Of a DNA stretch of 64,000 bases, positions 1-13,713 are shown in pieces. The stretch lies in the NCBI GenBank assembly GCA_963402885.1, contig OY727102.1:15748001-15812000 (forward strand). Reading direction: 5' to 3'. The first letter of the stretch is position 1. Each line of letters opens with the position of its first letter. The translations under genes and the position numbers were made by a program. Origin of the DNA: Antedon bifida (Eukaryota > Echinodermata > Crinoidea > Comatulida > Antedonidae). The notes beneath the pieces are model-generated. The model ran no database searches, was not told the DNA's origin, and was given only the letters and a program-made list of their open reading frames with translations.

Positions 1-1774
1 CCACATTCCTCTCCTCCTTTCAGTTCTTAGTTCTTTGGTATTTCTTGTTTTGAACAAGTTCATTGATTGTATTCTCCATCGATTTCCTAATATCAACAAA
101 ATTAAATGTAAGCCTAAAGGAAGAAACTTGAAACCAATCCCAACAATAAGTTGTTGATATATGTATTATTGTGGTAATCTGCAAGAATGAAAAATGTTAA
201 GTTACCCCACCTGAAATCATCGTATTGATGCAGGCATCCCTACAATTAAACCAGAACTGCTGTGGTATGCAACCGATTGGTAATGATATCTACTGGTGTA
301 ACACTCGCAACAGGGGACTAAAGTAATTCTCGAATGTACCGTACGCATGCGCAACACAGCTGAAATCTGGAAAAGGTTTTTTTTTTCTTACTGTCCTCTC
401 TCTCTCAATTTCTGCATAAAATTATACTTTTTTCAGATGTTCAATTTGATATTAGCAGGTATAATTTAACGCTCATCCAACTGAGACTTTTGTATAATAG
501 ACGTAACTGTAAAAGTTTAATACCGGGGTATTACAATGCGAGGTAATATGTATATACTACTGCGATCTATAAAATATTCAAATATAATACAGTTTGTATA
601 AATGACGAAAGTCATAGTTGCTGCAACCAGGAGAAATAATTAAATCAAAGATCTATAGTTATGTGCCTAACGGGAAACGGTAAACGTTATAATTCGCATA
701 CTATATTGGACTTAACGAGTCAGTTGTGTGTCAGCAAATAGATAGTCACGTTTTATAATTTAAATAAATGAATGTAATTGAATTCTTACGGGTAAACTAA
801 GGCCGGCTGTTTTTTTTTTGTTGGAATTTTTAAATAAACATTACCTATTCGTATTTTAACCATTTCGATTATAGATATCGTTCTGTTATCTGCTGGTATT
901 AGTTAATTAAGTACAAGCCATTTCATTTTTGTAAGTGAGATGGCAACGTGGTGACCGCCAATGTAGCTTGTCCGAGCGTTCATTATATTGAGTCTTTCTT
1001 GATCCTGATAAGCTGTATCATTTTTCACTCTGTCATTAAGATTTAACACGAGATTGATTAAGGAGCTCGTAGCGACACATTAAAGACCAAGTTCATTCAT
1101 GCAATTCTTTAATGAAGCATAGTCTGTAGTGTTAAATACGATTGCGTCCACACATTGTTATACAAGTAAAGTAACAAATGTAAAGCTTACGTTTGATCCG
1201 CTTGGGGTGTAGATTATTGTAAAGCTTTAGCTCAATCGTCTTTTTGTCTTTTACGTGTTTGTAGTTGTTTATTTGTACAACTTAGCATTCAGTTTGATTT
1301 ATTTTTATTTAAATTTGTGCCTATTTTCGGTACTGTATCTATAATTTGTTGAAATGCAGTATCAAATGTACCACATGTGACGCCTGTATAGTGTACTATG
1401 CCATAATACCATGAGAATATGCTAACATTCAAATGACATTATGAACTACAGTACTGATATTTTGATCTTAGCGCTCCCCTTGATTCGCCCCGGCTAGTAA
1501 ATATCACTCTACTTACATATTCTTACCTTTCTAACTGTTGTAATATCACTCTTCTCTAGTAATATCTTTTCTTAAGTTTGTGATCTTGCTATTCTCACTC
1601 TTATTATCACTACTGTCACTCTTGTAGTCTTACTCTACACTTACGAGAATGACATTCTTCTCCTTCCTTACGTTTTTTATATTACTCTTCTTACTCTAGT
1701 AGCCCAATATCATTCTTGTATAAAGTCTTAATCGTCGCATCTTCGCATTCTTATATATTCTTCTTATTCTTGTC
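1..1774. other. intergenic, no gene seen
   Basis: I see no coding exon, RNA gene or convincing terminal repeat here. The sequence is AT-rich with short pyrimidine-rich runs near 1500-1770 that grade into the minisatellite that follows. Distal exons or regulatory DNA cannot be excluded. Confidence 0.5.
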
Positions 1775-2606
1775 AGTGATCTCACTGTTTCTTCCCTTGT
1801 GATCTTACTGTTTCTTCCCTTGTGATCTTACTGTTTCTTCCCTTGTGATCTTACTCTTTTTTCCCTTGTGATCTTACTCTTTCTTCCCTTGTGATCTTAC
1901 TCTTTCTTCCCTTGTGATCTTACTCTTTCTTCCCTTGTGATCATACTCTTTCTTCCCTTGTGATCTTACTCTTTCTTCCCTTGTGATCTTACTCTTTCTT
2001 CCCTTGTGACCTTACTCAAGTTCTTCCCTTGTGATCATACTCTTTCTTCCCTTGTGATCATACTCTTTCTTCCCTTGTGATCATACTCTTTCTTCCCTTG
2101 TGAACATACTCTTTCTTCCCTTGTGATCATACTCTTTCTTCCCTTGTGATCATACTCTTTCTTCCCTTGTGATCTTACTCTTTCTTCCCTTGTGACCTTA
2201 CTCAAGTTCTTCCCTTGTGACCTTACTCAAGTTCTTCCCTTGTGATCATACTCTTTCTTCCCTTGTGATCATACTCTTTCTTCCCTTGTGATCATACTCT
2301 TTCTTCCCTTGTGATCTTACTCTTTCTTCCCTTGTGATCATACTCTTTCTTCCCTTGTGATCTTACTCTTTCTTCCCTTGTGATCTTACTCTTTCTTCCC
2401 TTGTGACCTTACTCAAGTTCTTCTCTTGTGATCATACTCTTTCTTCCCTTGTGATCATACTCTTTCTTCCCTTGTGATCATACTCTTTCTTCCCTTGTGA
2501 TCATACTCTTTCTTCCCTTGTGAACATACTCTTTCTTCCCTTGTGATCTTACTCTTTCTTCCCTTGTGATCTTACTCTTTCTTCCCTTGTGATCTTACTC
2601 TTTCTT
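1775..2606. repeat. 23-bp minisatellite
   Basis: About 36 head-to-tail copies of a 23-bp unit with core TTCCCTTGTGATCTTACTC. Variant units recur in blocks: GATCAT replaces GATCTT, GAACAT appears twice, and GACCTTACTCAAG units recur near 2010, 2190, 2217 and 2405. Their spacing suggests larger blocks were themselves duplicated. The array is pyrimidine-rich on the + strand. No open reading frame spans it. Confidence 0.95.
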
Positions 2607-3977
2607 ACGTTTTTATTTAGCGACTGACAACCAGACCAATAACGAGGCTTAATTACTTATAATAACCAATTCGTCATTTCCATCTGATATGTAATGGATT
2701 ATTTCACACTATTGTACTGAATATGTATTTATAATGTAAAATGTATCATTTATTCTCTAGACACTTTGCATTATTTCCTTATTATTGATGAATGCTAATG
2801 AAACTCCCCTAGGAAATATTCAATTAGAGCTTTGATAATTAATTTTTTTTAATGAGATAACTCTCACTGGGAAATCTTCTTAGATAGTTACAAAGATATA
2901 AAAATTGTTTTATAAAAATGAAGTGCGTTTTGCCAATTACATACTAAGGTCAACATGTATAACCACTACACAATTAAAACCATCACGGACCTCTGTACAT
3001 GTTCATTAATTCAATCAATCATTCAGTCACATTTCTTTATATTATAAAACGCCGATAACAGGTCATAATTTCGGTATTTGCAACCGACCTACCGAAATCA
3101 ACAGTAATACAACATAACGTATAGTGATGCGCAGTTGACCAGTTAAATCAATTATTATTGTTATGTTTTCTTTAATATATTGCCATTTAGTTATTTATAT
3201 AAATGTATTAAAACAAAATGCGAAACATTCAAATCCTAAGCCGGAACGATTGAACTTATCGTTTCAACGTGCCAAAAGTGACTTAAAAAAAACATTTTTT
3301 TGTTTTTTCGGCATATACGCGTGATGGTACTTGATGAAAATCATAATACACCAAAAAATAAAATATAATTGCTTCTTCTATATAAAATACAATCTTATAA
3401 TTAATTTTGTCCACTCAAAATGACGCTTATGAATATGCACGTGGGTGACTTTTTCTTTTATTTTTTTTTTCTTGTTATTATATTATTCTATTATTTAGAG
3501 CTGCATTCATACATATTGGCGAAGTACGCTTATAATGCTTTATTAATTGCCGATATTTTTGCAATTCAATTAATTTTGGAACGTCTATATAGAAAAAATC
3601 CATAACCGACTGATTATGTTATTCTGTTCTTAATTACACATCATGGAGGACTGATTCATTGTTGTTTTTGTTAGTAAATACTACTGTAGTTTCAATCGAT
3701 AATTCATAACGATATCAATCGTTTCTACAGGATTAATAGTGAAAAGTGAAATAATAGTTATTTTAGCTGCAATTTACATATTTCGTATACATACAGTATT
3801 ATTTTAATGCTAAGTATTGTTATAATAATTACGTTACGTTTGTCAACAGTTTCTAATTTGTTTTAAATTGACTTGTTTTCTGGAATTTAAGGCAGAACGA
3901 ACATCAAGCACGCGATATTATATTTCCAAAAATCGATGGAAAGCATTAATTCGAAACGTGAACCTAACCATTTCAAT
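2607..3977. other. intergenic, no gene seen
   Basis: AT-rich single-copy-looking DNA. A 61-codon open frame near 3420 has low-complexity hydrophobic composition and no recognisable domain, so I do not call it a gene. Confidence 0.5.
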
Positions 3978-3978
3978 A

Positions 3979-4518
3979 GGGACTTTACGAAACACGACGG
4001 TCAGGGGAGGACGACGAATATCCTGTGTCCGCTAGAGCTTAAAATCATATATACAGTCAACATAACCGTTTTATTAGTTACGCACCCTTGCGCGAAGACG
4101 ACGACAGTATCTCTCTCCTTCCTCTGTCTCGCGGCCAGGGGCCCTTCTGAATCGCTTGGCTCTGGTCGAACAACTGCATAGGCCTTCCTAGCTAGGAGCC
4201 TCGCATTGAAACGCTGCGCAGAATGTATTGCTTTTAACACAGCTATTTTAACCCAATAAACATGTTATATACAATTAAATTATAAGTACAAATATTATTT
4301 AGAGCTTTGAAATTTCCACATTTAAGTGTAATTTGAACTGTATATTTAAGGCTATATGTACATTATTTCTATTTGTTCTCCGTAAACGGGAAAATGACAA
4401 CGTTATCGTCCTCAAAAATTTAAGACGACGGAATATCACGCCCACTTTGTTAAAGCTCATGCATGGATTATTCATGAGCACCGTCCTGTGGCTTCCCCGT
4501 CGTGTGTCGTGAAGTCCC
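3979..4518. mobile_element. MITE-like element with ~22-bp inverted ends
   Basis: The left end at 3979-4000 (GGGACTTTACGAAACACGAC and on) matches the reverse complement of the right end at 4497-4518 with two mismatches. TA is present immediately outside both ends, consistent with a TA target duplication; an AAT duplication is also possible with a slightly shifted boundary. The 540-bp interior has no transposase. It sits about 1.2 kb upstream of the GPCR start. The overlapping open frames on the two strands are chance. Confidence 0.75.
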
Positions 4519-5707
4519 TAATATCTTAACTCCAAGAAAAAGAAGTAAGAAACAAGACATTACGATTCGACTCCCACCTCTGATATTTATATAACAATGT
4601 TTTCGTCGCTTACCAAAAACATTTTTTTTTCATTCTATAATAAATTATAAACAGCTCTACCTTTTATAACATTGAAAAAAAGAAAGATTTGAGAATATAA
4701 ATTATTTTATTCTCAATGCTTGAAGATAAATGTAACTGTAACATACATAATTATTCTACTGGCACACTTCAGGTGTTGAAACATTTTAGACTTCAGTCAA
4801 TCAAAAATGATCAATCATTCAAAAAAGCTTCCCGCTCGTACTTGTTGCTTTTCTCTGTTATTGCTATTTCCATTTCTGCCGACAATCATTTTAATTTGCC
4901 CATGGCTCCAATATTGAGAGAGTGTTTGACAGTACAGGATGATTTAAGCACATCTAGTATTATAATGAATACTATGTCGTTTTCTTGATTCTTTTTTCAA
5001 TTTTTAACAAAGATTTAACAAAAGAACTAGCACGTTATTTTTTTAAGAATCGTTAGAATCTTTTGTTGAAAATGGAAAATAAATTTCCATTATGATATTA
5101 TGGAAAAAGAAGGTTTTCCTATGATGTATCCTGACAAAGAACAACGTATCAAGTTGCTGACTTCTTAAATTTCCGAATAAACATAATTTCTGTATATTTC
5201 ATAATTATGACTATTATTATGATACAGTTATGATAATACGAATATGCATTATTACGATTAATATACTTAATGAATACCATTAAATAAAATTGTAATTTTC
5301 TTATTTATAGATAAATTGTTTTTCATGGCAATTTAAATCATCAGTAAGATTATCTGTTCGATTTCTGCTGTTGCTAAGAAACGGTGGCCAATTATGTTTA
5401 TAGTGACACTGGCTTGTTTGTTGTGTATATTACTAGTATTATGATTGGTAGCCTTTTAGCTCAAACCAGACCTTTACTAAGCGGCACTGATTGATTTCAG
5501 CATGTGGCATTTACCGTGTAATAATCGATTGTTATTGTTTTCTTTATTCTTAGTGCACGTGACTTAAAGCTAACGATAGGATCTGCGTCTATACAAGATA
5601 GAGGAAACAATTGTCTCAGAAGTGTGTACGGTTCCATCAGCGGCGGCGGTGTGCTAAGAGACTATACGAACTAAGATCATTTCCTATTGTCTTTGGTGCC
5701 AACAAAC
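4519..5707. other. upstream region of the GPCR gene
   Basis: No exon or repeat recognised. The last ~150 bases contain a GC-richer stretch (around 5635-5650) just before the GPCR start codon and may be 5' UTR or promoter. No TATA box is assigned. Confidence 0.4.
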
Positions 5708-8700
5708 ATGGAAGGAACTACGCAAGTTCCCGTTACGATTACCGTAGCATACAATGATTCGGTTGTAGGAACAGCCGAAAAAGTCGCTACAATTGTATTT
5801 CCGACGATAATGCTACTAATAGCCGCTATTGGAATTTGCGGGAATTCACTTGTTATTTACGTCGTCGCTAAACACCGTGATATGCACAACGTTACAAATT
5901 ATTTCATTGCTAACCTCTCCGTAACGGATATAGCTCTGTTAGTAATATGTGCAATTCCAACCGCTGCTAACATTGCCGGATGGGATGCAACTCTTTTCAT
6001 TTGTAAAATCGTAACTTATATGCAGTTCGTAAGTATTTTCTATTTATTTGTATGAATTTGAATATTCTTGTTTTTTTCTTCTTTAGCAGCTCTGAATATT
6101 TAATACTTTTTGTTACTTTTATATTTCATTATACATAGAAACTTGATAGGACACTTATAACAATAGATATGGTAATAAATATATATTTTTATAAAAATTA
6201 ATTTGGCCAAAATAAAATTCTCGTGAGAAAAATATAGTCCAGATTGTTGGCATACGATCACATTAAAAAAAATCATAATAATTAAATTTGAATATTTATC
6301 ATATTTATTCTATACAATATGGATTAGTATAAAATATTTGCATTAATCATCTATTGTCTAAAAAAAATCCATGACTGTCAGAAGGTGGTGTAATTAATAT
6401 ATGATTAAAAGATAATTAAATAAATGCATCACGACCAAATTGACCATTCACTACCGGAACGTAATCAAATCAAATTGTTGTTTTCAACACCTTGCATTAT
6501 AAAAATCCAGTCATATGTGAGACAATTCATAGATGTGGAAGCGGACTATTGTCATTCGTTGCTCGGTGATACGTTCTTATTAGGAAAGATGTGAGAGACA
6601 CAATGTACACGTGTTTCCCATAATAAGAAATTGATGGGAATTCTTGAATGGCAACATATATTCATTAAATTCTATCTTGTTTGATTTGACTAACTCATAA
6701 GGTTATTATTTAAGTATGGTTTACCTGACGAAAACTAAAATTAATTAAACCGCCTTGAGTTTTGAACTACTGACCGTACGTATGTATGATAGCAACCGCT
6801 ACGTTAATTATAAAAAAACGAATGCAGATTTTCTATTATTAACTTACATCCGAACGCCTTGACAGGAGCTCGGAAGTTCTCGGCCATTTTACACGTCACA
6901 CAGTTATAAAGACGCCGAGAGGAAAAACACATTAAAAACGTATAAATGTTATGTATTGTATTGTTTTCTTGGATTATATGCATCAACAAATGACATATTT
7001 AGGCGTTATTGATCAAAATCAAATCAAAATTACCAGAACTTTACCGGAAAGGTTTTTAAAACTACAGTTGAAAACTGCCCCGACGGAGTAAGGTGGTATT
7101 ACCTCCTCTGTGGTATGTATCTTTGCTATTAAACCTTGCTACAATATTAAGTTATTATCAATGCTGTTGCAGAGGTTTTAATTTTAATTTTAAAATTATA
7201 AACTCAGAGCTACTTTTAATAATATTATGCTTGGTTGTTAACATATTTTTAGCCCACTAAACCAAGGAAGCGTATATGACAGTACCACGTCAATAATGAT
7301 AAAGAAAGGCCTAATAAGTCAACATTATGCAGACAGACAGGCCACTTAATGTATGTATTTAAAATCAAATGATAAAGACTTCAATGAGGAACTAGAATAT
7401 AGTTGATGTGTTTACACTTGGACCACCAATCAATATAACTATTTAGCCTTTCTGTTTGTGAACATTATGTCTACTCTTTTCATTTCTGTTTTAAGCTGCC
7501 TGTTGACAATGTTTTCCTTTTAGCTTGGTTTTCATACTACTCCAATTCATGATAGTGTGATATTAATACACTCACATAATACAGACCTAGAGCTGATAGT
7601 TACTTGAATTCCCATCTAATCAATAGTCAGGTACTTGGCGCACAGTTACATTCGTGTTCTCTATAATTAGTATGATTCCTATTCGAAATTCTATCATAAG
7701 AGTGCTTTTCATAACCACAATATCGCTTTTAATTGCATTGGTATTTTCTTGTATTGTATTGATTAACTGTGATGTAAGTATAATACATACTAGTGAGCTT
7801 TCGATTGCGACGACCTGGGAACAAGTCAGGTCATTTTAATCAACTGGGCGCATGCGGGTAAGTATATTCGTTGCTTTCAGTTCCGTGTGGACTTATAGTC
7901 TTAGTAGTAGACGGCGATTCGCCTTAATACAAACGGATACATATCAAAAGATAGTAAAAACATAAAACAGACAATGAGTAAAAACTTGAAGCAAGTCTAC
8001 TAAATAATAATAATAATAATAATAATAGTAATACTTTTCTAGTAGAAGCAAGTCTACGTAAGCCGACCATACGGTAGACGTTGAGCCTAGGAGCAAGCTG
8101 GAAAAAATCAGATATCATCTAAATGGCAAAAGTCACCAAACATTTGATATTCAATAATAATTATCTTTCGTTTGTAAAATAATTTTAAATGATATTGTTT
8201 ATCTATTTAAAAATAAAAAAAAACTTTGAGCCTTCAATCTTTATTTAGTGTCATTATTAGTTAACCATGGTATGTCCAATCTTTAAAACTGATCATTGTT
8301 TAAATTAGCATCTTCTTTCTTGCCGTCTTACTGACTCAGTTGTCTGGATAGTCAGACAACAGGTCATCTTCTGGTGGTTTTTCTGCACTACTAATGTTTT
8401 GGTAATTACTTCAGAGTAGACAGTTGATAATCTAGAAAATAAGAGCGTTATTGAAGAACTCATTAAGTTTAACATTTCGTCGTTAGCATTACACCTGTTT
8501 CTACAATGAAAGATATGTTGTTAAGCATAATCATTTAGTGTAATTACAGTAATATTCTAAAAGCCGAAATATCTAATTATTGTTATTTAAGTGGTCATTT
8601 TGTGGTGACACATTCCCGAGTGTCTTTTAAGGGAAAGTCCAGTGCCATTCTAATGGCTTCACCATCTCTCATAAGACTTGAATTAAGAAAGACAAACGTG

Positions 8701-11700
8701 TTGTTAACATCCATTATTATGGCATTAAACATACTTATTTAGCGCCTTTATTTGTTATTTCCTTTGATAAACGTATTACCATGATTTCAATCGAATAAGA
8801 ATTACAAATTTCTTATTGAAAATATTGATATATAATTGATTCCAACTTCAAATGTTTTTTAAAGTTTGTTTCAGACACCGCATATCATTTAATTAAATTT
8901 AAATAGTGCATAAACATCTCTACAGTGCAAAAAACTAAAATAAAATACTAATAATATATACAGTATAATTGAAAAAAAAATTTAAAAGTTAAAAACATAT
9001 ATTCACTGAAGCTACTCTGATATTGTAGAGAAAAACAACTATCATAGTAAGATCTAAAAAGGTATGTCTTTGAAAATTGTATAACTGCAAACTAAATTTA
9101 ACCAATCCATATCATATTTGGATACTCATCCTTGCCTGTTTGGGGCATCATTCGCTATGCCACTGGAATTACATGTATTCACTATTAAATGACCTTTTCC
9201 CCTTCAGGTATGTTGATAACGCTTCTAATCATTAACAGTTCTCCATCTCGGCACTTTTAAATTAATCTGAAAATGAATTTATCACTGAAATTATCGTCTT
9301 GCAATACCTGAGGTTTCAAACTCTAGAGAGTGAATTGATGATAAAAACGATTAATACATAAATTATTGGAAAAGTAAATATAGATGATGTATAGATGGGA
9401 TGATTTTAATGTTGTCAAAGAGTACATTACTGTAGTTCACTTAAAATGTCAAATATCAGTATGTGGAATATTGCATATTACCTGCGGCTTTTCACTCGAT
9501 ACTTTAGAAGATAAATAAATTAATGTCAAAGGTGTTGACAGGTAGAATAACGAGCAGGAGAATACTACCTCTGGCTTAGACTCGGGACAGATCTTATGTT
9601 CTCGTAGTAGTAAACAAGCAAGCTTACCGCAGGCAAGAAGCCTGGAATCGGCTTCCGTATTTTTGTTATTAAAGTTTAATCAAGTAATTCCAAAGTTTAT
9701 GTTCAATCATGGAAACATAATTCTTTCTACGTGGTTCTATCAAGCTAAACTGGCAAAGACATCAAGATGTTTCAATAATAATCTCAAACCGAGTAACCAC
9801 TAAATATAGTCTGTCTGTCTGCTCTTCATTTTTTAGTGTTTTTTAAAGCGATTCTGATTGATTTGATATCGATTTTATTCATATCCTGATTTTTATTTTA
9901 AACCGGAACAACAAGATGACTTAGCTTTTGTGTCACCTGCCTTTGGGATATAGTTTCCCGCCTAAAATAAATGGTGCTTATTTCCACATAAACCTTTCCT
10001 GATAAATATTTGTTTTCATTAAATTATTTCAATATCGACTTTCACAAACTAGATCATAATAATTTATATTATAATCACAGTAAATACACAATTAAAATAC
10101 CCCAAGACGAAATGATTAATGGAATACAGACAGTGGTGTAAAGACGACATCCAGTCCTAAATGATTAGTTGTAGACAATTTGACACTCAGTTCATAATAG
10201 CTTGGGTGTTGTAGTATTTCATTCCAATCCCCATATATTGTTAACATCTTACTCTCTGTGATTTCCATATCCGGAGCATAAGCATAAAACAGAAATATGA
10301 TGATATGTGATGTGATCATTAAGAGCATCAATGACATCAGCAAAAGTGGAAACGTGAAAATAAGGTAGCGTTTTAAGGAGCAGCAATGGCAGAAGTAACA
10401 ACAGTTGTAATTGCAATATGTCAAAACAAAAGGATCAGAAACAATAAATATTCCTGCAGTGGCAACTGTAATACGTTTCATCAGAATCTGCGACGACAGC
10501 AGCAAAACTGCAGTACTACAATGTGTGAAGATAAGACTGTTTCTTTAGGAGCAGCAACGATAGCAGCAAGACTACAGTATTCTACAGTGGCAACTAAAGT
10601 GTGTGAAAATAAGACTACTTCATCAGAAGCTGCAACGACAGTAGCAAGACTGCAGTACTCTAGCTACAGTGGCAACTACAATGTTTGAAGATAAAACTGT
10701 TCCATCAGAAGCTGCAATGACAGCAGCAAGACTGCACCACAGTGGCAACTACAATGTGTGAAAATAAGACTGTTTCATCAGGAGCAGCAACGACAGCAAC
10801 AAGACTGCAATACTGTAGCTACAGTGGCAACTACAATGTGTAAAAATAAGACTGTTTCATCCGGAGCAGCAACGACAGCAAAAAGACTGCAATAGCTACA
10901 GTAGCAACTGCAATGTGTGAACTGCAATAAATAAAAATAAGACAGGTTATTGGGAGCAACGGCAATAGTGACAACGACTGTAGCAGCTACAGTTGCAACT
11001 CCAATATGTGAAAATAAAGACGATGCCATCAAGATGAGCCAGCAGTTGCAACTACATGTAAAAATGATAGTAGCAGAGACAAGAAAATAACAATAACACT
11101 AGCATCAGTAGACTGCAGTATGTATCGGGTTCAGCAGAAGGTACATTCACAATACATTTAATATTAGAAAAAGTCTTTACATACAAAATGTGAGGATCAA
11201 ACTATTGAAAATAAGAGTAGTAAGTTATTGTTGTATTTTTTTTATTTCTTAAAGGTAATCTCTAGTAAAATTATAATTATTTTCCAAATTAGAAGTCCGA
11301 CTTGTAAGTTAGTGGTGTGTGTTTACGACTCTCATTGGAATTGTGTTATAGCGTAGAAATTAAATTTATATTATTATTAGTTATTCGGTGGTTGAAAGAC
11401 TTTAACATAGAAATATGGGCAAGTTTTCTCGTGGGAATTTTGATAATATAAACTAAGCGAATATGGAATAATAATTATATAAATCCAAATTATATAGTAC
11501 CTAATTATGATATAATTACGAGCTGATACGCGGTCTCCGATATAAATTAAATCCAAGTCATTATTTGCTGCAATAAAAGCACGTTTTGATTTTTTCAACA
11601 GACAAATCCAATTTACAGACTAACAATGCAATTAGTATTAATATTAACAAAAGAACAGCATTGATTGCCACAGTCATGGACGAATTTATATTTAGTGTGA

Positions 11701-13713
11701 GCAGTTTTAACTAACATTGAATAATAGCTAATTTAATTTTCGTTTACAATAATATTCAATCTTTCAAAACTAACTTTAAACAAGCAACTCTGATTTATTC
11801 AAACAAATATCCGGGTTTTAAAATGTTGTTTAGAGAATGTCTTACGATTTATTGACGTCTGACGATGTAAAGTCCATGACGATAATTATTCCAGTACTGG
11901 TAAATTGATTTGTTTGGTAATATTTCATTGAAGCAGTTTTGTATATTAACTTTCTCAATATCGGGTTTATTTTTGGCAGTTTCTATACGCAAAAAATCAT
12001 AGGACAAAAGATTTTGTTCACATTTCTCTTATATATTTTCTATTTGACTACAACTACGAGAGTTTGGGGGAATATCGGAATAGCACGAAGGAAAAGTAGG
12101 ATACCATAGAACAAGGAAGCAAAGTTAGGCTTAAATTTTCTGCAAAATGATAATAATGATTTTCCAATTTTTTGTTCATTTCATGATATTTATTGTGTAT
12201 GTTAAAATATGTTCAGAAATCAATAGTATTTCACTCACGACGACGACCATATTAGCAATTTGTACATTTTATATAGTAATGTTATGGTTACGATAATAAT
12301 AACACTCAATTAGTTAATGGAACGTTTCACCGACCATCAAAGATATAAATATAGAATATTTATACTGTAATTTACTATGATAACACAAGTCACATTTTGT
12401 TTTTTTGTTACTAGGTAACGGTGCAGGCAACATGTTTCACGTTGGCCGCAATGTCGGTTGATCGTTACTATATGATTGTACACGCGGTAGCTTCTCGTCA
12501 GAAAAGAACCTCATTCAAAGTGTTCATTGTCTGTATTGTTATATGGGTCGGTAAGTACGATATTTCATCAATGGATACAAATTATCTCAAAAGAAGAAGC
12601 GAAATAAAGGCTTATCTAATATTTTGTAACTTTAATTAATATTGCTGTCATGACGTAAGTTTATTTTGGCCTATTTTCACAGGTTGTACTTTTTTTTATT
12701 GTAGTAACAAAGATACATTTTATCTTAATTTGTGAAATATATTGTTAATATGTGTCGAAATAACAACAAAAACAGCAAACAAGGCCGATTAGTCCAAATT
12801 AGATTAAAACAAATTGCTTAAAAAATGTATGTTGTGAGTATCAATGAATGTATCTTAATGGAGACCAAAACGAGTAAAACATACAGAAAGAAGTGCTAAG
12901 TTTTTAAAAAACATTATGAAAAACATTATTCCTTTGCCAGGGTTAAATAGAGTACTTCTAAAGAGCAATTATTAATTGTTGACGTATGGAATTTAGGCTA
13001 AGTAATTTATGATGCACGACAAGGCACTTTAAGAGGAATAATACGACTATTCATCTTCCTATATAGTATACATAACGCATATTTAATAACCATTTGATGT
13101 TCTTTTTATTTAAATAGTATCCTTTCTTATACATCTACCGTTGGCAGTTCTGACAGATTTTACAGATGATAAAGGATGCCATCCATCATTTGAAGATGAT
13201 GAGGGAAAAAAGAAATTTTATTACATTTTTATGACATTTATCTTGTATATTATTCCTCTGGCGGTAATCGTCGTCTGCTACGCAAACATTTTAGTCTTAG
13301 TCTGGCGGAAGACAACTGCAGGAACGGAAAGTGCACAGGCCAGAAAACGATCCATAAAACAAAAGCAGAAAATAACAAAGATGGTCCTTATTGTTGTTTT
13401 GATTTTTCTCATTTCTTGGGGGCCAATTCAGTGTATACTTCTTTGGGAAAAACTTGGATCATCGTATGATCCTTCAATGAAAATTGCGATTATTCGAACG
13501 TCCGCTCTTTGTTTAGCATACTCAAATAGTTGTGTTAATCCGTTTATTTATGCATTTACAACCGCGTCTTTCAAGAAGTATTTCCAGGGAGCGCTAAGCC
13601 CCTGCTGCAGACGAAGTTTACTAAATAATGGAGAGAGCGGGAAGTATCACACGAAGGTGCCAAGCGACGATACAAATAACATAACGACAATGTCTTGTGT
13701 TACAAAGGTATGA
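5708..13713 (+). CDS. KISS1R-like: kisspeptin-receptor-like G protein-coupled receptor
   Basis: Three coding exons, 5708-6028, 12415-12550 and 13118-13713, join in frame to 350 aa. All splice sites are GT/AG (donors GTAAGT). Class A GPCR marks: N16 glycosylation site, GNS in TM1 (45-47), NL..D in TM2 (69-74), Cys99 and Cys173 for the ECL1-ECL2 disulfide, DRY 123-125, SWGP in TM6 (252-255) replacing the usual CWxP, NPFIY in TM7 (293-297), and a CC pair (315-316) likely palmitoylated. VTVQATCFTLAAMSVDR in TM3 and WGPIQ in TM6 are characteristic of the kisspeptin receptor rather than galanin or allatostatin-A receptors, its nearest relatives. The start is the first ATG in frame; an upstream TTG at 5687 is not used. 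The end, VTKV, is a class I PDZ-ligand pattern. The final AAG-GTATGA could also act as a donor, so a longer splice form is possible. AATAAA lies at 13844. Confidence 0.85.
8006..8030. repeat. (TAA)n microsatellite
   Basis: About eight consecutive AAT/TAA triplets inside intron 1 of the GPCR gene. An AAGCAAGTCTAC motif flanks it on both sides (about 7990 and 8046), perhaps a small local duplication. Confidence 0.85.
10370..11055. repeat. irregular ~78-bp tandem repeat in intron 1
   Basis: Six or seven diverged copies of a unit containing GCAGCAACGACAGCAACAAG, GTGGCAACTACAATGTGTGA and AAATAAGACTGTTTCATC. The TGTGTGA landmark recurs near 10523, 10601, 10683, 10756, 10839 and 10915, so the period ranges over 73-83 bp. 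The GCA/ACA-rich composition keeps frames open on both strands (about 10386-10688 plus, 10778-11032 minus). These are repeat artefacts, not genes. Confidence 0.85.

Larger units (their letters stand above)
6029..12414 (+). other. intron 1 of the GPCR gene
   Basis: A 6.4-kb intron at a phase-0 site in TM3. Apart from a TAA microsatellite and the ~78-bp repeat listed separately, I see no nested gene. Small open frames at 7654 and 7924 lack domain features. Confidence 0.8.

Noticed and set aside
3936..4240. Overlapping 80-codon frames on both strands
   Set aside because: They lie inside the TIR element and have no domain features; composition explains them.
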